Positions 16,971-26,050 of a stretch of 64,000 bases of DNA are shown piece by piece. The notes beneath the pieces are model-generated. The model was not told the DNA's origin, ran no database searches, and was given only the letters and a program-made list of their open reading frames with translations. Each line of letters begins with the position of its first letter. Position 1 is the stretch's first letter. The translations under genes were made by a program, and so were the position numbers. The stretch comes from Alsobacter sp046349155. GTDB lineage: Bacteria > Pseudomonadota > Alphaproteobacteria > Rhizobiales > Beijerinckiaceae. Location of the stretch: assembly GCA_046349155.1 (NCBI GenBank), contig JAXMCW010000001.1, positions 62,001 through 126,000 on the forward strand, written 5' to 3'.

Positions 16971-16997
16971 GGGCCCGGTCCTTACCTTGAGCGTTCC

Positions 16998-17027
16998 GCG
17001 GCCGGTGGCGAGACCGTCACCGGCCGC
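16998..17027 (+). terminator. Strong hairpin after the sugar-binding protein gene
   Basis: GCGGCCGGTG and CACCGGCCGC form a perfect 10-bp stem around a 10-nt loop, 27 nt after the binding-protein stop and upstream of the permease genes. No T-run. Probably a partial terminator or RNA-stabilising hairpin that biases expression toward the binding protein. Confidence 0.5.
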
Positions 17028-17059
17028 ATCCATCGATCCAACGCGTCAACCGGGTGCCC

Positions 17060-18175
17060 ATGGCCGATTCCCCCTCGATCTCAGGGACCGGGCAGGTCGT
17101 TCTCGCCGGCATCTCCGAGAGCCGCCGCCGCACGGGAGACCTGCTCATTTCCGGCGCGACGGCGATGCTCGCCGTCGTGGTGCTCGTCCAGGTCCTCGAC
17201 GCCGCCGGGCTCGTGGGCCTGGGCCTGGAGAACTGGAGGCCCGTCCTCTACGCCGTCGTCGCCTGGGCCGTTGCGCTGTGCGCCGGCATCGTCCTGAAGC
17301 GCGGCGAGGCGGGGACGCAGACACTCTTCGTGCTGCCCGCCTTCCTGTTCACCGTGGCCATGGTGATCTTCCCGACCTTCTTCGGGCTCTACATCGCCTT
17401 CACGGACTGGAACCTGAGCTCCGTCACCGGCCGCAGGTTCAACGGGCTCGACAATCTCCGCGCGCTGTTCGCCGACGCCTTCTACTGGAACGCGCTCGGC
17501 AACATGGTCTTCTACGTCGCGGCGGTGCTGGTGCAATACGCGATCGCGTTCGGTCTCGCGATGATGCTCAACGCCGACATCCGGGCGCGCAAGTTCTTCC
17601 GGGTGAGCTTCCTGCTGCCCTTCATGCTGAGCCCGGTCGCGGTGAGCTGGATGATCGGCAAGTCGCTGATGGAGTACCGCTTCGGCCCGGCCGCGACGCT
17701 CGCCCGTCACCTCGGCTGGGACAACCCCGCCTTCTTCGTGAACCCGTGGTCGGCGCGCATCTGCATCGCCGCGCTCGACGCCTGGGTCTGGACGCCCTTC
17801 ATGATCATCCTGCTGCTCGCGGGCCTGCAGTCCCTGCCCAAGGAGCTGCAGGAGGCGGCGAAGGTGGACGGCGCTACGGCGTGGCAGTCCTTCACCCGCG
17901 TCACCTTCCCGCTGATGCTGCCCGTCAGCGTCACGGCGATCCTGCTGCGCGTCATCTTTCAGCTGAAGCTCGCCGACATCGTCATCAACGTCACCTCCGG
18001 CGGGCCCGGCGGCGCGACGGACACGGTGTCGAGCTTCATCTTCCGCGAGTATCGCGACCGCTCGAACGTCGGCTACGGCACGATGCTGGCCGAGTTCTAC
18101 CTCATCCTCATCATCATCGTCCTCATGGTCCTGATCAGCCTGTCCAACCGCTTCATCCGCAAGGTGAACGGATGA
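17060..18175 (+). CDS. Carbohydrate ABC transporter permease (MalF-type)
   Basis: 371-residue inner-membrane permease. Two extra hydrophobic segments (about residues 30-55 and 60-80) precede the conserved six-helix core, as in MalF-like subunits. The coupling EAA loop is EAAKVDGATAWQSFTRVTFP near residues 270-290. ATG at 17060 is preferred; an in-frame GTG 6 bp earlier is possible and neither has a clear ribosome-binding site, so translation may depend on the upstream gene. Its end overlaps the next permease by 4 bp. Confidence 0.9.
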   Translation: MADSPSISGTGQVVLAGISESRRRTGDLLISGATAMLAVVVLVQVLDAAGLVGLGLENWRPVLYAVVAWAVALCAGIVLKRGEAGTQTLFVLPAFLFTVAMVIFPTFFGLYIAFTDWNLSSVTGRRFNGLDNLRALFADAFYWNALGNMVFYVAAVLVQYAIAFGLAMMLNADIRARKFFRVSFLLPFMLSPVAVSWMIGKSLMEYRFGPAATLARHLGWDNPAFFVNPWSARICIAALDAWVWTPFMIILLLAGLQSLPKELQEAAKVDGATAWQSFTRVTFPLMLPVSVTAILLRVIFQLKLADIVINVTSGGPGGATDTVSSFIFREYRDRSNVGYGTMLAEFYLILIIIVLMVLISLSNRFIRKVNG

Positions 18176-19134
18176 GCGCCCTGCGCGACGCCGCCGCGGC
18201 GAGGCCCCTGCGCGCCCGGGACGTGGCGCCGGAACGCGCGCTGCCCGACCCGATGACGCGCACCAAGCGGATCGTGCTGCGCACGCTGCTCTACGGCGGG
18301 CTGCTGCTGTGGACCTTCATTGCCCTGTTTCCGATCTACTGGACGGTGACGACGTCCTTCAAGACGGCGGTGAGCGTCACGCAGGGGCACCTCATCCCCT
18401 GGGTCGATTTCCAGCCGGACTGGAGAGGCTGGCGCTCGCTCGGGCTCTCTCCGGACGCGCTCGGGCAGATCTCGACGGCGCGCGAGGAGTTCCTCAAGCG
18501 CTTCGGCAACAGCGTCATCGCCTCCGTGGGCGCCTCGCTGCTCGCCATCCTGATCGGCGCGCCGGCCGCCTACGGCCTCAGCCGCTTCCAGTATCGCTGG
18601 GGGCCGTGGCGCAACAAGGACATCTCGTTCTTCTTCCTGTCGCAGCTCATCCTGCCGCCCGTCGTGCTGGCCATGCCGATCCTGGTGCTCTACCGGCAGC
18701 TCGCCCTGCTCGACTCGCTCGTCGGCCTCATCATGCTCTACACGCTGATGGTGCTGCCGATCGTCATCTGGATCACGCGGGACCAGTTCGATTCCATTCC
18801 GGACGAGCTGGAGCAGGCCGCCCTGGTGGATGGCTGCTCGTCCTGGGGGGCCTTCCTGCGGGTGATCCTGCCGATCGCCCTGCCGGGCATCGTGGCCGCC
18901 TTCATCCTGTCGATCATCCTGTGCTGGAACGAGTATTTCTTCGCCGCCCTGCTCACGAGCACCAACGCGAAGACCTTGCCCGTGATGGTCGCGAGCCAGA
19001 CGGGCTCGCAGGGCATCAACTGGTGGAGCATGGCGGCCCTGGCCACCGCGGCCATCGCCCCGCTGGTCTTCATCGGGGTCTTCCTCGAGCGCTACATCAT
19101 CAAGGGATTGACGGCCGGCTCGCTCAAGGGGTGA
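18172..19134 (+). CDS. Carbohydrate ABC transporter permease (MalG-type)
   Basis: 320-residue permease with six predicted helices and the MalG-type coupling loop EQAALVDGCSSWGAFLRVILP. The ATG overlaps the preceding stop (ATGA). A non-conserved N-terminus (residues 1-35) leads into the first helix, and an unusually long periplasmic segment (about residues 60-110) precedes helix 2. It pairs with the preceding permease. No ATPase gene follows; the next gene, 91 bp on, encodes a thiamine-diphosphate enzyme. Confidence 0.9.
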   Translation: MSALRDAAAARPLRARDVAPERALPDPMTRTKRIVLRTLLYGGLLLWTFIALFPIYWTVTTSFKTAVSVTQGHLIPWVDFQPDWRGWRSLGLSPDALGQISTAREEFLKRFGNSVIASVGASLLAILIGAPAAYGLSRFQYRWGPWRNKDISFFFLSQLILPPVVLAMPILVLYRQLALLDSLVGLIMLYTLMVLPIVIWITRDQFDSIPDELEQAALVDGCSSWGAFLRVILPIALPGIVAAFILSIILCWNEYFFAALLTSTNAKTLPVMVASQTGSQGINWWSMAALATAAIAPLVFIGVFLERYIIKGLTAGSLKG

Positions 19135-19225
19135 GGCCGCCCGGCTCGGGACGCACCGCGGCCAAGACGTCTTGTGCTTCGCGCCGGGGAGGACGAAGCT
19201 CCGGGTCCGGACAGGGAGGTTGGGA

Positions 19226-21664
19226 ATGGCGACACGCGACGCGACGGGGGCGACGACCGAGGCGGGCGGCAGAGACCCCCGGCTGCCCTATCTCGCCGCG
19301 CTCGAGCGCAAGGCGCTGTGGCTCGCCACCTGGATCATCCACCACGCCAACCACGTCCGGCCCAATGACGACGGCCTGAAGGTCGGCGGACACCAGGCCT
19401 CGACCGCCTCGCTCAACACGATCCTCACCGCCCTCTACGGCGCCGTGCTGCGGCCGGAGGACCGGGTCGCCGTGAAGCCTCATGCCTCGCCCTCCTATCA
19501 CGCGCTGCAATATGTCTTCGGCCGGCAGACCCGCGAGAAACTGGAGGACTTCCGGGCCTGGAAGGGCGCGCAGTCCTATCCTTCCCGCACCAAGGACGTG
19601 GACGACGTGGACTTCTCCACGGGCTCGGTGGGCCTCGGCGTGGCCCAGACGCTGTTCTCCTCGCTGGTGCAGGACTACGTGAAAGCCAAGGGCTGGGCCA
19701 AGGACAGGCCGGCCGGCAAGATGGTCGCGCTGGTCGGCGACGCCGAGATGGACGAGGGCAACATCTACGAGGCCCTGATCGACGGCTGGAAGCACGACGT
19801 CCGCAACACGTGGTGGGTGGTGGACTACAACCGCCAGAGCCTCGACGCGGTGGTGCGCGAAGGCCTCTGGGCGATCTTCGACACCATGTTCCGCAACTTC
19901 GGCTGGGACGTCGTGATCGTGAAGCACGGCTCGCTCCAGCAGGCCGCCTTCGCCGAGCCGGGCGGCGAGCGCCTGCGCGAATGGATCGACCAGTGCCCCA
20001 ACCAGGTCTACGCGGCGCTCTGCTTCCAGGGCGGCGCGGCCTGGCGAAAGCGGCTGATGGACGACCTCGGCGACCAGGGCCCGGTGACGGCGCTCATCGA
20101 GAAGCGCAGCGACGCCGAACTCGCGGCGCTCATGACCAACCTCGGCGGCCACGACATGGGCTGCCTCGTCGAGGCCTTCGAGAAGGCGCGCGAGCACGAC
20201 CGGCCCACCTGCTTCATCTGCTACACGGTGAAGGGGATGCACCTGCCGCTGCAGGGCCACAAGGACAACCACGCGGGCCTGCTCACGCCCACCCAGCTCG
20301 ACGGCTTCCGCGCCGCGCAGGGCGTGCGGCCCGGCCATGAATGGGATCCGCTTGAGGGCCTCGGCATGCCCGAGGCGGAGTTCCGGGACTTCCTCTCGCG
20401 CATCCCCTTCCTGCAGGCGAAGACGCGGCAGCTCAGGGGCGCGCGCATTCCCGTGCCGGCGACGCTCGGCTTCACGCCGCAACCCACGATGTCGACGCAG
20501 CAGGGCTTCGGCCTGGTGATGCACGACCTCGCGCGCTCCGACGCGCCGCTCGCCGACCGCATCGTCACGACCTCGCCCGACGTGACGGTGTCGACCAATC
20601 TCGGCGCCTGGGTGAACCGGCGCGGCCTGTTCGCCAAGGCGGACATGGCCGACATCTTCAAGCGCGAGCGCATCCCCTCGACCTATAATTGGGACTTCTC
20701 CCCGAAGGGCCAGCACATGGAGCTCGGCATCGCCGAGATGAACCTCTTCATCATGCTCTCCGCGCTCGGCCTGTCGCACGCCATCAACGGCGAGCGGCTG
20801 ATCCCGGTGGGCACACTCTATGATCCCTTCATCTATCGCGGCGCCGACGCGCTGAACTACGCCTGCTACCAGAACGCCCGCTTCCTGCTCGTGGCGACGC
20901 CGTCGGGCATCTCGCTGGCGGGGGAGGGCGGAGCGCACCAGTCCATCGGAACGCCGCTGGTGGGCCTGGCGCAGGACGGCCTGGCCTCGTTCGAGCCGGC
21001 CTTCGTCGACGAACTCGCCGTGATCATGCGATGGGCTTTCGACTACCTGCAGCGGGAGGGCGAGGCGGAACCGGACGCCGAGGGCTGGACGCGCGACTCC
21101 TCCGGCGGCTCGGTCTACCTGCGCCTCTCCACGCGCTCGATCCCGCAACCGGTGCGCAAGATCGACGAGGCGCTTGCGCGCGACATCGTGGACGGCGCCT
21201 ACTGGCTGCGCCGGCCCGGCCCGAACTGCCAGCTGGTCGTGGCCTACCAGGGCACGGTCGCGACCGAGGCGCTGGAGGCCGTCGGCCTCCTGGCAGAGAG
21301 CCGCCGCGACGTCGGCCTCCTGGCCATCACCTCGGCCGACCGGCTCAACGCCGGCTGGACCGCCGCGAGCCGCGAGCGGGAGAACGGCGACGCCGAGGCC
21401 CTGTCGCATGTCGAGCGACTGCTCGACGAGGTGCCGCGCGATGCCGCCCTGATCACGGTCGTCGACGGCCATCCCCTCACGCTGGGCTGGCTCGGCTCCG
21501 TCTATGGCCACCGCATGCGCTCGCTGGGCGTCGAGCATTTCGGCCAGACGGGCACGCTGAAGGACCTCTACCGCCACTACGGAATCGACGCGCACGCCAT
21601 CATGAAGGCGGCGGCCGCGCTCGCTCCGGGCCGGCCCATCCGCCACGTCCGCGCGGCCCAGTAG
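19226..21664 (+). CDS. AceE-like thiamine-diphosphate enzyme (transketolase / PDH E1 superfamily)
   Basis: 812-residue homodimeric-E1-type protein resembling pyruvate dehydrogenase E1 (AceE, about 890 residues) and transketolase. The ThDP/Mg motif is GDAEMDEG (171-178) with the partner Asn-202 in YNRQSLD. AceE has GDGEMDEP, so the third residue is Ala instead of Gly. The pyrimidine domain contains GQHMELGIAEMN with the cofactor-activating Glu. No E2 or E3 gene is nearby, so it may act alone as a carboligase or a decarboxylating enzyme on a sugar-derived 2-keto acid. ATG at 19226 with GGGAGG upstream. Co-directional with the ABC permeases; substrate unknown. Confidence 0.85.
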   Translation: MATRDATGATTEAGGRDPRLPYLAALERKALWLATWIIHHANHVRPNDDGLKVGGHQASTASLNTILTALYGAVLRPEDRVAVKPHASPSYHALQYVFGRQTREKLEDFRAWKGAQSYPSRTKDVDDVDFSTGSVGLGVAQTLFSSLVQDYVKAKGWAKDRPAGKMVALVGDAEMDEGNIYEALIDGWKHDVRNTWWVVDYNRQSLDAVVREGLWAIFDTMFRNFGWDVVIVKHGSLQQAAFAEPGGERLREWIDQCPNQVYAALCFQGGAAWRKRLMDDLGDQGPVTALIEKRSDAELAALMTNLGGHDMGCLVEAFEKAREHDRPTCFICYTVKGMHLPLQGHKDNHAGLLTPTQLDGFRAAQGVRPGHEWDPLEGLGMPEAEFRDFLSRIPFLQAKTRQLRGARIPVPATLGFTPQPTMSTQQGFGLVMHDLARSDAPLADRIVTTSPDVTVSTNLGAWVNRRGLFAKADMADIFKRERIPSTYNWDFSPKGQHMELGIAEMNLFIMLSALGLSHAINGERLIPVGTLYDPFIYRGADALNYACYQNARFLLVATPSGISLAGEGGAHQSIGTPLVGLAQDGLASFEPAFVDELAVIMRWAFDYLQREGEAEPDAEGWTRDSSGGSVYLRLSTRSIPQPVRKIDEALARDIVDGAYWLRRPGPNCQLVVAYQGTVATEALEAVGLLAESRRDVGLLAITSADRLNAGWTAASRERENGDAEALSHVERLLDEVPRDAALITVVDGHPLTLGWLGSVYGHRMRSLGVEHFGQTGTLKDLYRHYGIDAHAIMKAAAALAPGRPIRHVRAAQ

Positions 21665-21694
21665 CCGCCGGTTCCCGCGCCCCGGCTCCTGCCG

Positions 21695-21717
21695 GGCGGG
21701 ATCAGGTCGATCCCGCC
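21695..21717. terminator. Bidirectional hairpin between ThDP enzyme and AraC genes
   Basis: GGCGGGATC and GATCCCGCC form a perfect 9-bp stem with a 5-nt loop in the convergent junction, overlapping the end of the AraC-type gene. No T-run on either side. Likely a shared transcription terminator. Confidence 0.5.
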
Positions 21718-22784
21718 TCGCCGTAGATGCGTGCGGCGAAATTCCGCGCGGGATTGGCGGGCCGCAGCGGATGCGCGATCGGCAGGGGGACGATGGGGGT
21801 CGTGCGCACGGCATGGCGCACGTCGCTCGGCGTCGCGCCGAAGACCGAGCGGAAGGCGCGGGAGAACTCGGCCGGCTCGGGGAAGCCGTGCGCCTCGGCG
21901 ATGGCGCCGATCGACAGGTGCGCGGAGGCGGGGTCCGTCAGCGCCGCGTGGGCGAGGCCCAGCCTGACGTGCCGCACGTAGCGTGCGACGCCGCCCTCCG
22001 GCTCGAAGAGGCGATAGAGCGCGGAGCGGGACAGGCCGGCCGCGGCCGCGAGCTGGGCCGGCTTCAGCCGCACCGAGCCGATGTTGCGGAGTATGGCGCG
22101 GCGCACGCGTTCCTTGGCAAGGCCGGCCGCGGTCTCGGGGCCCAGGGTCCGGGCCTGATCCGCGCCGACCACCGGCAGGCAGGCGCCGATGGCGGCATGC
22201 ACGGCGGCGGCGATGGTGGAGAGCTCGTCGGGCTGGGCGATGGCCACGCGGGCCGGCAGGGCGAGCAGAAGGTCCGCCAGCAGGCCCGCCGCGGCGCCCT
22301 TCAGCAGCCCCGGCGGCTGCGAGGCCAGCGTGGTCGAGAGGCGCAGGTCGAGGTCGCGCGGGATGCAGAGAGAGACCCAGGCGACATCGTCCCAGTCCAC
22401 CACCCAGGTCTCGTGCATGGAGAACAGCACGAGATCGCCCGGCTGCGTCGTCACCTCGAAGCCGGGATGGCGCAGCACGCCGCGCCCGCGCCGCAGGACG
22501 CGGAGCACCCAATGATCGAGCTGGTCGCGGCGGGAGCGCTGGGCGTCGCGCGTGAAGCGCGCCTTGGTCACGGAGGTCTCGCTCAGCACCAGCCCGCCCC
22601 CGAGCATCCAGTTTTCGCAGCGCACCCCCGGTTGCCCCCCGACGTCGGGGAGCACCGAGATCGCGTTCAGGGAGCCGAAGGCAGCGTTCCACGCCTCGAG
22701 GCGGCTCGCCGCGGGAACGGTGTCCGTGCTGAAATAGAGCGAGCGGTTGGCTGCTTCAGGGGTCGACGGCCGGGGCTTCGGCAT
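21702..22784 (-). CDS. AraC-family transcriptional regulator
   Basis: 360-residue regulator. Residues about 20-200 form an AraC-binding-like domain 2 with the PGDLVLFSMHETW block. The C-terminal AraC/XylS double helix-turn-helix spans about 240-340 (LAAAAGLSRSALYRLF and IGAIAEAHGFPEPAEFSRAFRSVFGATPSDVR). Convergent with the ThDP enzyme gene and downstream of the antiporter operon on the same strand, with a 136-bp gap that includes an AT-rich stretch likely to be its own promoter. It could regulate the carbohydrate island; this is inference from position. ATG at 22784 has a weak GGACGAGG. Confidence 0.88.
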   Translation of the reverse strand: MPKPRPSTPEAANRSLYFSTDTVPAASRLEAWNAAFGSLNAISVLPDVGGQPGVRCENWMLGGGLVLSETSVTKARFTRDAQRSRRDQLDHWVLRVLRRGRGVLRHPGFEVTTQPGDLVLFSMHETWVVDWDDVAWVSLCIPRDLDLRLSTTLASQPPGLLKGAAAGLLADLLLALPARVAIAQPDELSTIAAAVHAAIGACLPVVGADQARTLGPETAAGLAKERVRRAILRNIGSVRLKPAQLAAAAGLSRSALYRLFEPEGGVARYVRHVRLGLAHAALTDPASAHLSIGAIAEAHGFPEPAEFSRAFRSVFGATPSDVRHAVRTTPIVPLPIAHPLRPANPARNFAARIYGEAGST

Positions 22785-22920
22785 GCACCTCGTCCTGTGG
22801 ATGGGCGAGCCGCCGGGAAGCCGGGCGCCGCCCATGCGGCGACCTCCTGGAGGCCGAGCCATGAGTATCATAAGTCATGGCCAGCGACAAAATCTCAGGT
22901 TGTACAATCAACTTCGCCCA

Positions 22921-24534
22921 TTACAGGAGCCATGCAAGCAGGCCGCCCGCGAGGCCGAGCATCAGGGCGCCGGCCACCGGCCATCGGGTCACGAACCCGT
23001 CGAGGCCGGACGACAGGGATCGCGCGGCCCTGCCGAGGCGGGCGGCCAGGGGCTCCGCGAGAACCACGACGTCGCCTTCGGGAACGGGCGGCAGGCGTCG
23101 GCCCCAGCGCCTGATGCCCCAGAGCGCGGCCGCGCCCAGCAGGACGGGGAGGAGGGCGTCGAGGATCTTGGACGGCGCGAGGCTCGACCACGGCGCAAGG
23201 CCCTCGCCCCCCAGCACCGCCCAGGGTGCGAGGACGCTGAGCGCAGCCACGGACAACCATGCGGCGAGCAGCCCCCCCGGCACGGGCCGGCGCGGCGCGG
23301 TTCCCGCCTGAGGCGCCAGGCGCAGGGTGAAATGCAGCATCAGCGCCGCGCTGCCCGCCGAGGAGAGCGCGAGGAGGGCCGTCACGGCGTCGCTCCCGGC
23401 CAGCGGCTTCAGCACGGCCTTGGCGATGCTTCCGCCGGTCAAGGGCAGGCCGGCCATGCCCAGCGCCAGGAAAGCCGTGGCGAGCAGGAACGGGCGTCGT
23501 CCCGCCAGTCCCACCAGGGGCGCCAGGCCCACCGCCATGAAGAGCGCGCCCTTGGCGAGCATGTGGTGCAGGGCGTAGCCCGCCGCGGCCCCGGTCGCGC
23601 CGGGGTCGGCCAGCGACAGCCCGGCCCCGAGGGCGAAGGCCACCAGGCCCATCTGGCTGACCGTGGAATAGGCGAGAATCGTCTTGGGCCTGCCTTGCGT
23701 CAGGCCCAGCAGCACGCCGGCGAAGGCCGTCACGAGGCCGATCGCCTGCAGCGCCGCGCCCCAGGCGGGGTCTCCGGCCGAAAAGGGCAGGAATCGGATC
23801 AGGCCGATGACGCCGGCCTTCACCACCACGCCGCTCAGCACGGCCGATGCGGGCGTCGGCGCGGCGGGGTGGGCGATCGGCAGCCAGACATGGACCGGCA
23901 GCAGCCCCATCTTCAGCCCGAAGCCGAGCACCAGCAGCGCAACGACCGCGCCTCGCCAGGGCTGCTGGGCGAATCCCTGGACGGCGTCCGCGATGAGCGG
24001 GTTTCCGCGTCCCGCGGCGAGCATCACGAAGCCGAGCAGCAGCGCCGCCTCGCCCAGGAGCGCGAGGGCCACGTAGATCCGGGCCGCCCGGGCCGAGGCC
24101 GGAGTGGCCTCGTGCGCCACGAGACCCCAGGCGGCGAGGCTCACGACGGCGAAGAGCAGGTAGAAGCCCGTCAGGTCGGCCGCGAGGAAGACGCCGAGGC
24201 TGCCGCCCAGCGTCAGCAGCCACCATGCCGCGAAGGACCGGCCACGGACGTCGCCCTCCATGTAGGCAGAGGCGTAGAAGCCGGCCGCACTCCACAGGAC
24301 GGCCGCGCCGCCCATCAGGATCGCGCCGGGCCGGTCGAGCGACAGCGTGAGGTCGAGCAGGGGCAGACGCAGCGACGCGCCAGGGGACAGGAGGAGCGCC
24401 GCGAGCAGGCCCGGCCACGGCGCCGGCCCCAGCCAGCGCAGCGGCCGTTCGCCGGCGCGCCCGGAGGCCACGACCGCCGCGAGCGCGAGGGGCGCCGCGA
24501 CCGTGAGCGCGAGCAGAAGGCCGGGCGCCGTCAC
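22921..24534 (-). CDS. NuoL/M/N-type proton-translocating antiporter subunit (second, terminal)
   Basis: 537-residue polytopic membrane protein with about 14 helices of the proton-conducting transporter family. The conserved core is visible as KMGLLPVHVWLPIAHPAAPTPASAVLSG (Lys and His channel residues), LAYSTVSQMG and HHMLAKGALF. It starts with GTG at 24534 overlapping the previous stop (GTGA). It replaces or supplements the large antiporter-like domain of MrpA, which is absent as a separate gene. Last gene of the antiporter operon. Confidence 0.88.
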   Translation of the reverse strand: MTAPGLLLALTVAAPLALAAVVASGRAGERPLRWLGPAPWPGLLAALLLSPGASLRLPLLDLTLSLDRPGAILMGGAAVLWSAAGFYASAYMEGDVRGRSFAAWWLLTLGGSLGVFLAADLTGFYLLFAVVSLAAWGLVAHEATPASARAARIYVALALLGEAALLLGFVMLAAGRGNPLIADAVQGFAQQPWRGAVVALLVLGFGLKMGLLPVHVWLPIAHPAAPTPASAVLSGVVVKAGVIGLIRFLPFSAGDPAWGAALQAIGLVTAFAGVLLGLTQGRPKTILAYSTVSQMGLVAFALGAGLSLADPGATGAAAGYALHHMLAKGALFMAVGLAPLVGLAGRRPFLLATAFLALGMAGLPLTGGSIAKAVLKPLAGSDAVTALLALSSAGSAALMLHFTLRLAPQAGTAPRRPVPGGLLAAWLSVAALSVLAPWAVLGGEGLAPWSSLAPSKILDALLPVLLGAAALWGIRRWGRRLPPVPEGDVVVLAEPLAARLGRAARSLSSGLDGFVTRWPVAGALMLGLAGGLLAWLL

Positions 24535-26036
24535 GGCGGTCCTCCCGGCCCGCGGCCGATCTGCAGCCACTGGAACGGCTCCGGCGCCGCGAGCCCGAGC
24601 GCCAGGGCGGCCAGGGCAAGCGCCAGGGCGGGTAGCTCCAGGGCGAGCGGGGGGCGCTGGCCCGGCAGGCCGTCGCTCCCGGGGTCGGCCAGCGCCTGGC
24701 CCAGCACCTTGAACACGTAGCCCGCCGCCAGAAGCCCGCCGAGCAGCACGACGCCGGCGAGGACCGCATGGCCGCCCTCGACGGCCGCCGTCAGCATGAG
24801 CCACTTGGCGGTGAAGCCGCCGCTCGGCGGAAGCCCGACGAGGGACAGGCCCCCTAGCGCGAAGGCGACCGCGCTCACCGGGGCGACGCGGCCGAAGCCG
24901 GCCAGCCCGGCGATGCGGTCGTGGCCGTAGGCGCCGGCGACGACACCGGCCGCAAGGAACATGGCGGCCTTGGCGAAGCCGTGCGCGGCGAGCTGGAGCA
25001 GTCCCGCCGTCCAGCCCGGACCCGCCCAGGGCGCGGCCGCCCCCGGTCCCCAGGCGAGCGGGAAGACCAGGAAGAGGTAACCGAGCTGCGCCACGGTCGA
25101 ATAGGCGATGAGCAGCTTGAGGCGGGCCTGGCCCAGCGCCAGGAGGCTGCCATGCAGGATGGCCAGGGCGCCGAGCGCTCCCAGCACGGGCGCTGCGGCG
25201 CGCGCCGCCTCGGGGGGTGCGACATCGAACCACAGGCGCAGCAGCAGGAAGAGGGGCGCCTTGATGACAAGCGCCGAGAGGATGGCGCTGGCCGCGGGCG
25301 GCGCGCCCGCATGAGCAGGCGGCAACCAGAGGTGGAGGGGCACGAGGGCCGCCTTGGCGAGCAGCCCGGCCGTCATCAGCGCCAGGGCGACCTTGGCGGC
25401 GGGGGCGGGCGGAAAGGCCGCGCCGAGGAGCCGGATGTCCAGCGTTCCGGCGGCGCCATACAGAAGCGCGCAGCCCAGCAGGTAGAGCATCGAGCCGATC
25501 AGGGCGAAGACGAGGTAGCGCAAGGCGGCCTTCACCGTGCCGCGCCGGCCGTCCATTGCCACGAGCGGAACGGCGGCGAAGGTGAGCAGCTCCAGCGCGA
25601 CGTAGAGATTGAAGAGGTCCTCGCCCACCGCGACGGCGTTGAGCGCGCTCCAGATGGAGAAGGCGAGGCTGAAGAACAGGAGGCTCGCCCGCTCTCCACC
25701 GTCCCGGGGCGGGGCAGGGAAGGCCCTGAGCGCGTAGAGGCTGCAGCACACCATGACCACGGCCGCGACGCCGACCAGCGCCGCGGAGGCGCCGTCGGCC
25801 CGCAGCGCCAGGCCCAGGGGAGGCTCCCAGCCGCCCAGTACGGTGCGCAGCGGGCGGCCGTTGCGCACGACGCGGAAGACAAGCCCGGCCGCCGTGGCGG
25901 CGCCGGCGACGACGATCCCCATCGCCGCAGGGCGCAGCAGCGCCGGGCCGACCACCTGCAGGGCGAGCAGGCCCACCAGCGGCAGCATGACGGCGAGGAC
26001 GAGCAGCAGCCCGCCGCTCGCGGCCGCCCCGCTCAT
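24531..26036 (-). CDS. mrpD: NuoL/M/N-type antiporter subunit, MrpD-like
   Basis: 501-residue membrane protein with about 14 helices. Typical segments are VGEDLFNLYVALELLTFAAVPLVA (conserved helix-5 Glu), AALVPLHLWLPPAHAGAPPAASAILSALV, IAYSTVAQLGY and HGFAKAAMFLAAG. By order it corresponds to MrpD/MbhH. ATG at 26036 has GGAGG upstream; an in-frame GTG at 26054 overlaps the mrpC stop as GTGA and is an equally reasonable start. It overlaps the next gene by 4 bp. Confidence 0.88.
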   Translation of the reverse strand: MSGAAASGGLLLVLAVMLPLVGLLALQVVGPALLRPAAMGIVVAGAATAAGLVFRVVRNGRPLRTVLGGWEPPLGLALRADGASAALVGVAAVVMVCCSLYALRAFPAPPRDGGERASLLFFSLAFSIWSALNAVAVGEDLFNLYVALELLTFAAVPLVAMDGRRGTVKAALRYLVFALIGSMLYLLGCALLYGAAGTLDIRLLGAAFPPAPAAKVALALMTAGLLAKAALVPLHLWLPPAHAGAPPAASAILSALVIKAPLFLLLRLWFDVAPPEAARAAAPVLGALGALAILHGSLLALGQARLKLLIAYSTVAQLGYLFLVFPLAWGPGAAAPWAGPGWTAGLLQLAAHGFAKAAMFLAAGVVAGAYGHDRIAGLAGFGRVAPVSAVAFALGGLSLVGLPPSGGFTAKWLMLTAAVEGGHAVLAGVVLLGGLLAAGYVFKVLGQALADPGSDGLPGQRPPLALELPALALALAALALGLAAPEPFQWLQIGRGPGGPP

Positions 26037-26050
26037 CGCCTCCGACGCGA

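Noticed and set aside
19124..21814. An 896-codon minus-strand frame opposite the ThDP enzyme
   Set aside because: Composition is that of an antisense shadow, no family motif is present, and it overlaps the genuine AceE-like gene completely.
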